Shown here: in pieces, positions 1-4,862 of the stretch
Layout of the letters: the number at the start of each line of letters is the position of its first letter
Numbering within the stretch: position 1 is the first letter of the stretch
Source of the DNA: Caryophanales bacterium
GTDB taxonomy: Bacteria; Bacillota_I; Bacilli_A; RFN20; CAG-826
Direction: 5' to 3'
Assembly (NCBI GenBank): GCA_022781015.1
Contig: JALEUF010000169.1
Location: 1-5,232 of the forward strand
Length of the DNA stretch: 5,232 nucleotides
Notes under the pieces: model-generated
Told to the model about the DNA's origin: nothing
Seen by the model: the letters and a program-made list of their open reading frames with translations, nothing else
Databases searched by the model: none
Translations under genes and position numbers: made by a program

Positions 1-401
1 GTTTTCCCGACTTCATCTTCATTAATCAAGTTTGTTTTATAAAGCTGATATGCTTTTCTTTTGCTTTGTTCGTCAATAGGATCCAAACTCCCATTAATCC
101 AGCCTTCGAATTCTAGGTTTATCGAAGAACGTATAATAAAACGCAACTTGCGTATACCGTTTTCATCGATTACATCTGATAGATATTGTTTATTATCATC
201 GGCATATATTTTAAGTTGTCTACAAAATGCATTCATCTCAGGATGTCTTCTTTTTAAGGCGTTCCAGTAAATACGGGGATTATTAGAATCTGTAATAACA
301 AAAACAATATCGACTGCCGAATACCACCATTTAGAGTTCTCTTCATCCCAGATTGCACGAACTTTTTTATTCAAAAAATATCTTATTGAATGTTTTGTCA
401 T
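1..401 (-). CDS. Bro-N domain protein, probable Bro-N/Fic fusion (C-terminus outside window)
   Basis: The reading frame is open from an ATG at 401 to the left edge (133 residues, 3' end missing). Residues about 11-100 match the Bro-N fold of phage antirepressors and DinD-like proteins: KVRAIWDEENSKWWYSAVDI, then TDSNNPRIYWNALKRR, then CRQLKIYADDNKQYLSDVID. This domain is usually DNA-binding. From about residue 105 the pattern changes: SKRKAYQLYKTNLINEDEVG (113-132) resembles the helix that opens many Firmicutes Fic (cell filamentation, AMP-transferase) proteins, just before their 'IHKYLF...DFAG' part. The Fic catalytic HPFxxGNGR motif would lie outside the window, so the fusion is inference. 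The start is fixed by an in-frame TGA at 428-426 and the absence of other start codons between. No Shine-Dalgarno is visible. It lies downstream of tRNA-fMet on the same strand, behind that gene's terminator. Likely role: accessory, phage- or toxin-antitoxin-like regulator. The Bro-N call is firm; the Fic part is moderately likely. Confidence 0.75.
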   Translation of the reverse strand, partial: MTKHSIRYFLNKKVRAIWDEENSKWWYSAVDIVFVITDSNNPRIYWNALKRRHPEMNAFCRQLKIYADDNKQYLSDVIDENGIRKLRFIIRSSINLEFEGWINGSLDPIDEQSKRKAYQLYKTNLINEDEVGK

Positions 402-412
402 GAAAATACGAT

Positions 413-440
413 AACATAAAAATGTTCAGTTGTCTACAAA
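413..440 (-). promoter_or_regulatory. candidate promoter of the Bro-N/Fic gene
   Basis: Reading the minus strand, TTTGTA (440-435) and TATGTT (418-413) are separated by 16 bases and form a weak -35/-10 pair. Transcription would begin near 405, only a few bases before the ATG at 401. This would explain the missing ribosome binding site by near-leaderless translation. The -35 half lies inside the inverted repeat at 428-452. The boxes are poor matches to consensus, so confidence is low. Confidence 0.35.
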
Positions 441-452
441 GTGTATACAACT
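428..452. promoter_or_regulatory. inverted repeat, candidate operator of the Bro-N/Fic gene
   Basis: The left arm AGTTGTCTACA (428-438) and right arm TGTATACAACT (442-452) are complementary at 10 of 11 positions around the spacer AAG. The site sits between the tRNA terminator and the Bro-N gene and covers its candidate -35 box, which is the expected place for a dimeric repressor or autoregulator. The exact 13-mer AGTTGTCTACAAA recurs inside the gene at 214-226, followed by a degraded second arm. No T-run follows the repeat on either strand, so it is not a terminator. What binds it is unknown; autoregulation by the Bro-N domain is a guess. Confidence 0.55.
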
Positions 453-467
453 TAGCGAAAAGTAAAT

Positions 468-493
468 AAAAACCGGAATTTATTTAGTTCCGG
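468..493 (-). terminator. intrinsic terminator of tRNA-fMet
   Basis: On the minus strand the stem CCGGAA/TTCCGG (493-488 with 478-473) encloses a 9-nt loop and is followed at once by TTTTT (472-468). It begins 14 nt beyond the encoded CCA end of the tRNA, which makes the tRNA a single-gene transcript and shields the Bro-N gene from read-through. Confidence 0.85.
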
Positions 494-506
494 CATAATG
501 TGCAAG

Positions 507-583
507 TGGTTGCGGGAGATGGATTTGAACCACCGACCTCCAGGTTATGGGCCTGGCGAGCTACCAAGCTGCTCCATCCCGCG
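507..583 (-). tRNA. initiator tRNA-fMet (CAU)
   Basis: A 77-nt cloverleaf with encoded CCA. The acceptor strand CGCGGGA faces TCCCGCA, leaving C1 opposite A72 unpaired, the defining mark of a bacterial initiator. The D stem GAGC/GCTC gives A11-U24, also an initiator feature. The T arm carries TTCAAAT, and the discriminator is A73. The anticodon CAU is at 549-547. The anticodon arm is unusual: the stem CCAGG/CCTGG has A29-U41 where most bacterial initiators have G29-C41, so only two of the three conserved G-C pairs remain. The loop is CCCATAA, giving C33 in place of the near-universal U33. The gene has its own promoter and terminator. Confidence 0.97.
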
Positions 584-606
584 ATGCTTTGCCTTTCGGC
601 TTGATT

Positions 607-635
607 AATATACTCTTAGATAAATATAGTTGCAA
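607..635 (-). promoter_or_regulatory. promoter of tRNA-fMet
   Basis: On the minus strand TTGCAA (635-630) and TATATT (612-607) are spaced by exactly 17 bases, a good sigma-A-type promoter. Initiation near 600 gives a short leader that includes the mini-hairpin GCCGAAAGGC (600-591) before the mature tRNA 5' end at 583; RNase P would remove the leader. Confidence 0.75.
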
Positions 636-805
636 GTGTTAGTTTTTTAAAAAAAGTCCCTAGCAATGAGAATTTATCCTTATATATACCTAATTATTAT
701 ATTTATACATATTGTATCCATTTGTAGTTTAATCAACCCTGTATCAGTAAAACTAGTAGAAGAACTAACTTATCTTATGTAAAATACACGTAGGAAAAAT
801 TAATT

Positions 806-1963
806 ATGACTATTACTTTTGTTTGCGATGTGCTAGGTGAAGAAAATAACGGCACGACTATCGCCACCATGAATGTTATTAGGGCCATGAAGGAAAAAGG
901 ACATACTGTTCGTATAGTCTGTCCAGATAAAGATAAAATTGGGAAAGAAGGATATTATGTCGTCCATCCAGTTGACTTCGGCGCTTTCAATAATTATGTA
1001 AAAAAGAATGGGGTAGTGCTTTCTTCTACTAAGGATATGGATATAGTAAAAGAAGCCTTGACCGGGGCAGATATCGTCCATTTTAATTTCTGTGGATTTT
1101 TATCTTGCGCGGTTGTTGATATAGCACATTCCATGGGTATACCTTGCACGGCAAGTTTACATACCCAAGCCGAGAATTTTACAAACCATTTCGGACTAGA
1201 CCATTTTGAAGTTATCAATGATGGATTATATAAATTCCTTTATAAGAAATTATTCTCTAAAGTCGATGCAATCCATTATCCGTCCCAGTTTATCCATGAT
1301 TTATTTGAGAAGAAGAATAAATTCCATGGGAAAGGATATGTAATATCTAATGGGATACAAAGCTATTTCAAAAGGATAGAACAAACCCGTCCAGTAGAAT
1401 TAGAAAATAAATATGTAATCGTCTATACGGCTAGATATTCAAAAGAAAAGGTCCATAAAGTCTTAGTAAAGGCCATGAAATATTCTAAGCACAGGAAAGA
1501 TATAATTCTTATTCTTCCTGGAGCTGGTCCACTTGAAAACAAGATAAGGAAGTGGGGACATAAATACTGCGTGAACCCACCTGTACTAGGATTTCATTCT
1601 AGGGAAGACATGGTAAAGATATTGAATCTAGCTGATTTATATTGCCATGTCGGCAGGGTTGATATCGAGCCAGTGTCTTGTCTTGAGGCCATTTCAGTCG
1701 GCATTTGCCCGGTTTTGACTGATTCCAAATTATCTAGCGTTTCTTCTTTCGCTATCGATGAACGCAATATATTCAAGCACGGCAATTCTAAAGACCTAGC
1801 CTCTAAAATCGATTATTGGCTAGACCATGAACAAGAAAGAAAACAATGTGCCGATTCTTATCTAGGATTTGCCAAAAGATTTGATTTTGCTACTTCGATG
1901 AACAAAATGGAAAACATGTTCCTAGAAACAATCATGAAATATAAAGAAAAACAAAATAAATAA
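806..1963 (+). CDS. family 4 glycosyltransferase, probable lipid (diacylglycerol-type) glucosyltransferase
   Basis: A 385-residue GT-B fold enzyme that should move a sugar from a nucleotide-sugar to a membrane-associated acceptor at the cytoplasmic face. The N-terminal Rossmann half holds the NNGTTIAT loop (14-21) typical of GT4 enzymes. The C-terminal half starts near YVIVYTARYSKEK (203-215), continues through LPGAGPLE (237-244), and has the donor-binding segment DIEPVSCLEAISVG (286-299). The following stretch, TDSKLSSVSSFAIDER (305-320), is typical of the subgroup often annotated as 1,2-diacylglycerol 3-alpha-glucosyltransferases. In that subgroup the segment usually reads E-x7-E; here the first acidic residue is Asp286 with Glu294. 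No membrane segment is visible. AGGA at 792-795 is a ribosome binding site 10 bases before the ATG. A weak upstream promoter may be TTATCC (674-679) with TATATT (698-703). The gene ends one base before the acyltransferase, implying a shared lipid pathway. The acceptor is inferred, not shown. Confidence 0.9.
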   Translation: MTITFVCDVLGEENNGTTIATMNVIRAMKEKGHTVRIVCPDKDKIGKEGYYVVHPVDFGAFNNYVKKNGVVLSSTKDMDIVKEALTGADIVHFNFCGFLSCAVVDIAHSMGIPCTASLHTQAENFTNHFGLDHFEVINDGLYKFLYKKLFSKVDAIHYPSQFIHDLFEKKNKFHGKGYVISNGIQSYFKRIEQTRPVELENKYVIVYTARYSKEKVHKVLVKAMKYSKHRKDIILILPGAGPLENKIRKWGHKYCVNPPVLGFHSREDMVKILNLADLYCHVGRVDIEPVSCLEAISVGICPVLTDSKLSSVSSFAIDERNIFKHGNSKDLASKIDYWLDHEQERKQCADSYLGFAKRFDFATSMNKMENMFLETIMKYKEKQNK

Positions 1964-1964
1964 A

Positions 1965-2750
1965 ATGAAACCAAAGAAAATCGTCTATTATAAAGATCCC
2001 CTAAATGATGAATTCTCGGGGACTAAAATAAAAAGAAAGCCACTTCCAGAGAACTATAAATATGTCCATAAGAATATCTTCTATCGTGCCTTTGCCTGGT
2101 TTTTCTATTATATAATCGCCCTTCCTATCATTTGGTTAGTACTTAAATTTGTTTTCCATTATAAGGTAAAGGGAAATAAACGTATTAGGGGCATCATGAA
2201 TAGTGGTGTCTTTTTCTATGGCAACCATACTTCAATTACCGATGCCTTAATCGCCCAGGCTTTGGTTTCTAGGGGCAAAAGGACTTATATAGTAGCTAAC
2301 CAAGATTCGACTTCAATATCTGGGATTAGGTGGCTAGTAAGCATGCTAGGATGCATCCCTACTCCAGAAAATGGAGTTGAATCTGCCAAATTCGTCGATG
2401 CTATTAAATATAGAATTAAGCAAAGATGTGGGATAATGATATTCCCTGAAGCCCATATCTGGCCTTATTCAACCCATATCCGTCCATTTCCTGATTCTAG
2501 CTTTATCTATCCAAGTGAACTAGGAACCCCAGTAGTCGCGATTTGTACTACCTATCGTCCTAGAAAGATATTTAAGGATAAACCACCTCTTCCTACTATA
2601 CACGTCTCTAAACCATTTTTTCCTAATATGGCCTTATCAATTCCAGAAAGGAAAAAGGAATTAAGGCAAAAAGTATATGATTTCCTACTAGATGTAGCTT
2701 CTAGCGAGGAAAATGTAGAATATATTTCCTATATAAAAGCAAAAGAATAG
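1965..2750 (+). CDS. PlsC-type lysophospholipid acyltransferase (1-acylglycerol-3-phosphate acyltransferase family)
   Basis: A 261-residue LPLAT-family protein that should transfer an acyl chain to lysophosphatidic acid or a related lipid at the membrane. A hydrophobic segment at about 38-66 anchors it. The catalytic H-x4-D motif is GNHTSITD (86-93; His88, Asp93). A second conserved stretch, GIRWLVSMLGCIPTP, spans 120-134. The glycerol-phosphate-binding motif, usually FPEGTRS, reads FPEAHIWPYST (160-170). From memory, this variant is widespread in a Firmicutes subgroup. GTPVVAI (187-193) fits the last family block. The length is normal. The ATG lies one base after the stop of the glycosyltransferase. 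The bases before it are A-rich with no Shine-Dalgarno, so translation probably depends on reinitiation. A 64-bp gap with a promoter follows, and no real terminator is seen. The exact lipid substrate is unknown. Confidence 0.92.
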   Translation: MKPKKIVYYKDPLNDEFSGTKIKRKPLPENYKYVHKNIFYRAFAWFFYYIIALPIIWLVLKFVFHYKVKGNKRIRGIMNSGVFFYGNHTSITDALIAQALVSRGKRTYIVANQDSTSISGIRWLVSMLGCIPTPENGVESAKFVDAIKYRIKQRCGIMIFPEAHIWPYSTHIRPFPDSSFIYPSELGTPVVAICTTYRPRKIFKDKPPLPTIHVSKPFFPNMALSIPERKKELRQKVYDFLLDVASSEENVEYISYIKAKE

Positions 2751-2762
2751 GAAGCATTTTGC

Positions 2763-2790
2763 TTTAAGAAAATAAAAAATAATCTATAAT
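2763..2790 (+). promoter_or_regulatory. promoter of rubrerythrin
   Basis: A perfect TATAAT (2785-2790) lies 24 bases before the rubrerythrin start. A weak -35, TTTAAG (2763-2768), sits 16 bases upstream of it. Transcription near 2797 gives a leader of about 18 nt containing the ribosome binding site AAAGGA (2801-2806), 8 bases before the ATG. The -35 is poor, so an activator or read-through from the acyltransferase may contribute. Confidence 0.55.
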
Positions 2791-2814
2791 AAAGTTATCG
2801 AAAGGAAAATAATT

Positions 2815-3354
2815 ATGGAATTAAAAGGATCTAAAACCGAACAATGCCTTATGCAAGCCTTTGCAGGTGAATCCCAAGCCAGGAATAAATATACCTACTT
2901 TGCTTCTAAGGCCAAAAAAGAAGGCTATGAACAAATAGCCGCCCTCTTCCTAGAAACTGCTGACAATGAGAAAGAACACGCTAAGTTGTGGTTCAAATAT
3001 CTTGAAGGCGGGGATATCAAGTCAACCGAAGAAAACCTTGAAGAAGCTGCTAATGGGGAAAATTATGAATGGACTGAAATGTATCCTGAGTTTGCCCGTG
3101 TTGCAGAAAGCGAAGGTTTTAAAGAAATCGCTGCTAAATTTAGATTAGTCGCCGAAATCGAAAAGCGTCACGAGGAAAGATATAAGAAATTACTAAATTC
3201 AGTCAAGACTGGAGTAGTATTCGTATCTAATGATGTTGCTGTTTGGAAATGCAGGAACTGCGGACACATTGTCGTTGGCAAATATGCCCCTGAAATCTGC
3301 CCAGTCTGCAAACATCCAAAGGCTTTCTTCGAATTAAATGCAACTAACTATTAA
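2815..3354 (+). CDS. rbr: rubrerythrin
   Basis: A 179-residue cytoplasmic non-haem iron protein that reduces hydrogen peroxide in anaerobes, using electrons from rubredoxin or NAD(P)H-linked partners. The N-terminal four-helix ferritin-like domain (1 to about 130) shows the diiron ligands in order: Glu19 (GESQARNKY), Glu52 and His55 (NEKEH), Glu82 and Glu85 (GENYEW), Glu116 and His119 (EKRH). The C-terminal rubredoxin-like domain holds the FeS4 cysteines Cys146/Cys149 (WKCRNCG) and Cys162/Cys165 (ICPVC), then the usual ending HPKAFFEL. Length and domain order are those of classical rubrerythrin, and no ligand is missing. It has its own promoter, a good ribosome binding site and a terminator, so it is an independent unit among lipid genes. 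Its presence points to an anaerobic or microaerophilic lifestyle. A PerR operator would be expected in Firmicutes, but I could not find a convincing one. Confidence 0.97.
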   Translation: MELKGSKTEQCLMQAFAGESQARNKYTYFASKAKKEGYEQIAALFLETADNEKEHAKLWFKYLEGGDIKSTEENLEEAANGENYEWTEMYPEFARVAESEGFKEIAAKFRLVAEIEKRHEERYKKLLNSVKTGVVFVSNDVAVWKCRNCGHIVVGKYAPEICPVCKHPKAFFELNATNY

Positions 3355-3378
3355 TATCTAGATTTAATAGTAATAATT

Positions 3379-3413
3379 GACCCTTGCTACTATAATAGAA
3401 AGGGTCTTTTTTT
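3379..3413 (+). terminator. intrinsic terminator of rubrerythrin
   Basis: The 7-bp perfect stem GACCCTT (3379-3385) / AAGGGTC (3400-3406) with a 14-nt loop is followed by a run of seven T (3407-3413). It lies 24 bases after the rubrerythrin stop codon and 12 bases before the next start codon. Confidence 0.92.
3391..3396 (+). promoter_or_regulatory. candidate -10 box of the family 2 glycosyltransferase, inside the terminator loop
   Basis: A perfect TATAAT occupies the loop of the rubrerythrin terminator, 30 bases before the next start codon. Transcription from about 3403 would omit the 5' arm of the hairpin, so the new transcript could not fold the terminator. The -35 position (about 3368-3373, TAGTAA) is a poor match. 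The ribosome binding site GGAG (3418-3421) is rather close, 4 bases from the ATG at 3426. Confidence 0.35.
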
Positions 3414-3425
3414 GATTGGAGATTT

Positions 3426-4748
3426 ATGGATATTGCTTTTATTGTACTGACTATTTTGATTGGACTAGTTTTTCTTTTCTTGTTCTTGCTTCTTTCCTTT
3501 CAAGTCATATTTATTTTATTTGCCCCTTTAAAGCCGAAGAAATTCAAGAAACACGAAGCTAAAAATAGATTTGCTATTATTATCCCTGCCCATAATGAAG
3601 AATCTGTCATATCTAATTCGGTAAATAATTTGCTTAATAACATTGATTATCCTAGGGATTTATATGATGTATATGTTTGCGCGGATAATTGTAATGATTC
3701 TACATATAAACTAGCAAAAGAAGCTGGAGCGATTGTCTATGAAAGATTTTGCGAAGATCCAAATAAAAAGAGGGCAGCCTATCCAATAAAGTTACTTATC
3801 GAAAAGGTTTTGGAAGCAGATAAATATGATGCGGTCATCAAATTTGATGCGGATAATTTGCCATGTCCTGAATTCCTACTAAGGATGAATGATGCAATCT
3901 TAGAAGGAGTCAATATTGCTAGGGCACATGAAGCCCCATCCAATATGGGACAAAATCTATGGAGTTCCGTATCTAGCTGCTATTATGCTAGAGATTCTAG
4001 ATTAGCATGTAATTTCAGGGAGAGAATGAATTGGAATTCCATGATTTCCGGGGCTGGAATGATGGTTACTACAAAGGTATTAAAAGAAATTGGCGGCTGG
4101 GATGCACTTTCTGGGATAGATGATGCTGAATTTGCCGTTAAGAGGATGTTAGGCAAATACCATATCAATTACATTCCAGAAGCCATTGTATATGAGGATC
4201 AGCCTTCATCTAGAAAGGATTCTGCCAATAGGAATGCCAGGATGGCCAATGCCTTGAATAAATTATATTTCGGAGAGGGGATGAAACTGCTTGGAATGTT
4301 TTTTAAAACAGGAAAGCTAACTTATCTAGATATGTGGTGCCAGCTTTCTTTTGTCCCTCTTCCTTTGGCCTTATCAATTTCTATACCGATTTATCTAGCT
4401 TTTTATTTTATTACCTTGGGATTAGAAGCAGGTGGTATCCATATTTATTCCTGGAGGTTTACTCCTGGATTAGAGGGAACAGCTTTCTTAACTATTAAGT
4501 GGACCTTAATAGCAGGATTAATTGCCTTGGGGTTATTCTATATATTATGGACATATCAATCTTGGCTAGGGGTATATCTAGATAGAAAGATATTAGGGAA
4601 GAATTGGTATAAAGATGCTAGGAAAGGTATTTGGCTAGGGGCTTTCGCCATGATTGTCTATGGCTTCAGCGTGACTGATGGGACTAGCAAAAAGAAGGTT
4701 AAATGGGCTTCAATTAAACGTAATCCACAGAATAACGATAAAAAATAA
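3426..4748 (+). CDS. membrane-anchored family 2 glycosyltransferase
   Basis: A 440-residue GT-A enzyme of the inner membrane. Predicted layout: a long N-terminal membrane helix (4-34), a cytoplasmic GT2 domain (about 45-280), and hydrophobic segments near 306-332, 356-378 and 403-416. The GT2 domain shows IIPAHNEE (52-59, nucleotide-binding strand), CADNCNDST (85-93), the metal-binding FDADN (140-144; Asp141/Asp143), the acceptor-side SGAGMMV (208-214), and IDDAEF (231-236) where the catalytic-base motif TEDLEF usually stands. The QxxRW motif of processive synthases is not intact: the matching region RKDSANRNARMANA (263-276) has R-x-x-R followed by Met instead of Trp. This argues for a non-processive enzyme or an unusual acceptor. 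It could glycosylate a lipid or start an envelope polymer; the substrate cannot be read from the sequence. The start is supported by GGAG just upstream. The stop codon lies within the inverted repeat at 4746-4774. It converges with the MprF-like gene. Confidence 0.9.
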   Translation: MDIAFIVLTILIGLVFLFLFLLLSFQVIFILFAPLKPKKFKKHEAKNRFAIIIPAHNEESVISNSVNNLLNNIDYPRDLYDVYVCADNCNDSTYKLAKEAGAIVYERFCEDPNKKRAAYPIKLLIEKVLEADKYDAVIKFDADNLPCPEFLLRMNDAILEGVNIARAHEAPSNMGQNLWSSVSSCYYARDSRLACNFRERMNWNSMISGAGMMVTTKVLKEIGGWDALSGIDDAEFAVKRMLGKYHINYIPEAIVYEDQPSSRKDSANRNARMANALNKLYFGEGMKLLGMFFKTGKLTYLDMWCQLSFVPLPLALSISIPIYLAFYFITLGLEAGGIHIYSWRFTPGLEGTAFLTIKWTLIAGLIALGLFYILWTYQSWLGVYLDRKILGKNWYKDARKGIWLGAFAMIVYGFSVTDGTSKKKVKWASIKRNPQNNDKK

Positions 4749-4774
4749 TAGGTTAGTGGACTGCTAACCTATTA
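4741..4774 (-). terminator. intrinsic terminator of the MprF-like gene (minus strand)
   Basis: The perfect 11-bp arms TAATAGGTTAG (4746-4756) and CTAACCTATTA (4764-4774) flank a 7-nt loop. On the minus strand the hairpin is followed directly by TTTTT (4745-4741); on the plus strand no T-run follows. It therefore ends the leftward transcript, about 90 bases beyond that gene's stop. It overlaps the stop codon of the glycosyltransferase (4746-4748), and its loop holds the -35 box of the putative small-RNA promoter, so it could double as an operator. Confidence 0.75.
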
Positions 4775-4785
4775 GTAGTTATAAT
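4757..4785 (+). promoter_or_regulatory. candidate promoter of a small RNA
   Basis: TGGACT (4757-4762; 4 of 6 matches to TTGACA) and a perfect TATAAT (4780-4785) are spaced by exactly 17 bases. Initiation would fall near 4792. It stands downstream of the glycosyltransferase stop, and no plus-strand protein gene follows, so its only visible product would be the three-hairpin RNA ending at 4862. Chance occurrence of TATAAT in AT-rich DNA is possible, but the spacing is ideal. Confidence 0.45.
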
Positions 4786-4791
4786 TTAGGA

Positions 4792-4862
4792 GTCGAAGGG
4801 TAATCCCTTTGATAGGACGCCGGAAGGGGTCCACCCACAGCGAGAGATAGTCTCGCTTTTTT
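4792..4862 (+). ncRNA. candidate ~70-nt small RNA with three hairpins, or structured 3' UTR
   Basis: Three stems follow one another almost without gaps. Hairpin 1: TCGAAGGG (4793-4800) pairs with CCCTTTGA (4805-4812), with a TAAT loop and one G-U pair. Hairpin 2: GGACGCC (4815-4821) pairs with GGGGTCC (4826-4832), with a GGAA (GNRA) tetraloop and a single G-G mismatch. Hairpin 3 is the terminator. A C-rich single strand, ACCCAC (4833-4838), links hairpins 2 and 3 and could pair with G-rich ribosome binding sites. The stretch is more GC-rich than its surroundings. It matches no riboswitch or RNA family that I recognise. It may be a free small RNA from its own promoter or the processed 3' end of the glycosyltransferase mRNA. 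It is also fully complementary to the 3' UTR of the leftward MprF-like transcript. Confidence 0.45.
4839..4862 (+). terminator. intrinsic terminator for the plus strand
   Basis: The 7-bp perfect stem AGCGAGA (4839-4845) / TCTCGCT (4851-4857) has the loop GATAG and ends in six T (4857-4862). It ends the glycosyltransferase transcript and/or the putative small RNA. Its T-run overlaps the stop codon of the convergent gene (4863-4861). Confidence 0.93.

Noticed and set aside
61..270. Plus-strand open frame of 69 codons
   Set aside because: It is the antisense shadow of the Bro-N gene, whose translation matches a known domain; no ribosome binding site or family resemblance.
833..1785. Minus-strand open frames across the GT4 gene
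   Set aside because: They lie fully within a well-supported gene on the other strand and show no recognisable protein features.
2752..2764. Small hairpin AAGCA-TTT-TGCTT after the acyltransferase
   Set aside because: Only 5 bp, A-rich rather than T-rich sequence follows, so it is not a convincing terminator.
2774..2795. Possible PerR/Fur-type operator before rubrerythrin
   Set aside because: Only one half resembles the TTATAAT/ATTATAA consensus; AT-rich DNA gives such half-sites by chance.
2966..3148. Plus-strand 60-codon frame inside rubrerythrin
   Set aside because: Out-of-frame shadow of a gene with all metal ligands conserved.
3983..4168. Minus-strand 61-codon frame inside the GT2
   Set aside because: Antisense shadow of the glycosyltransferase catalytic region.
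4746..4774. Inverted repeat as plus-strand terminator of the GT2
   Set aside because: No T-run follows on the plus strand; the T-run is on the minus-strand side, so it is assigned to the convergent gene.
4815..4832. GGAA-capped hairpin as signal recognition particle RNA
   Set aside because: The CC-GGAA-GG tip is similar, but the asymmetric internal loop with AGCA on the 3' side is absent and the stem is too short.
4809..4850. 13-residue mini-ORF starting at TTG in the structured RNA
   Set aside because: No well-placed ribosome binding site, a rare start codon, and the bases are explained by hairpin pairing.
4785..4862. Riboswitch (c-di-GMP, TPP, fluoride, ZTP, T-box and others considered)
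   Set aside because: None of the conserved core motifs I know are present and no coding gene lies downstream on this strand.
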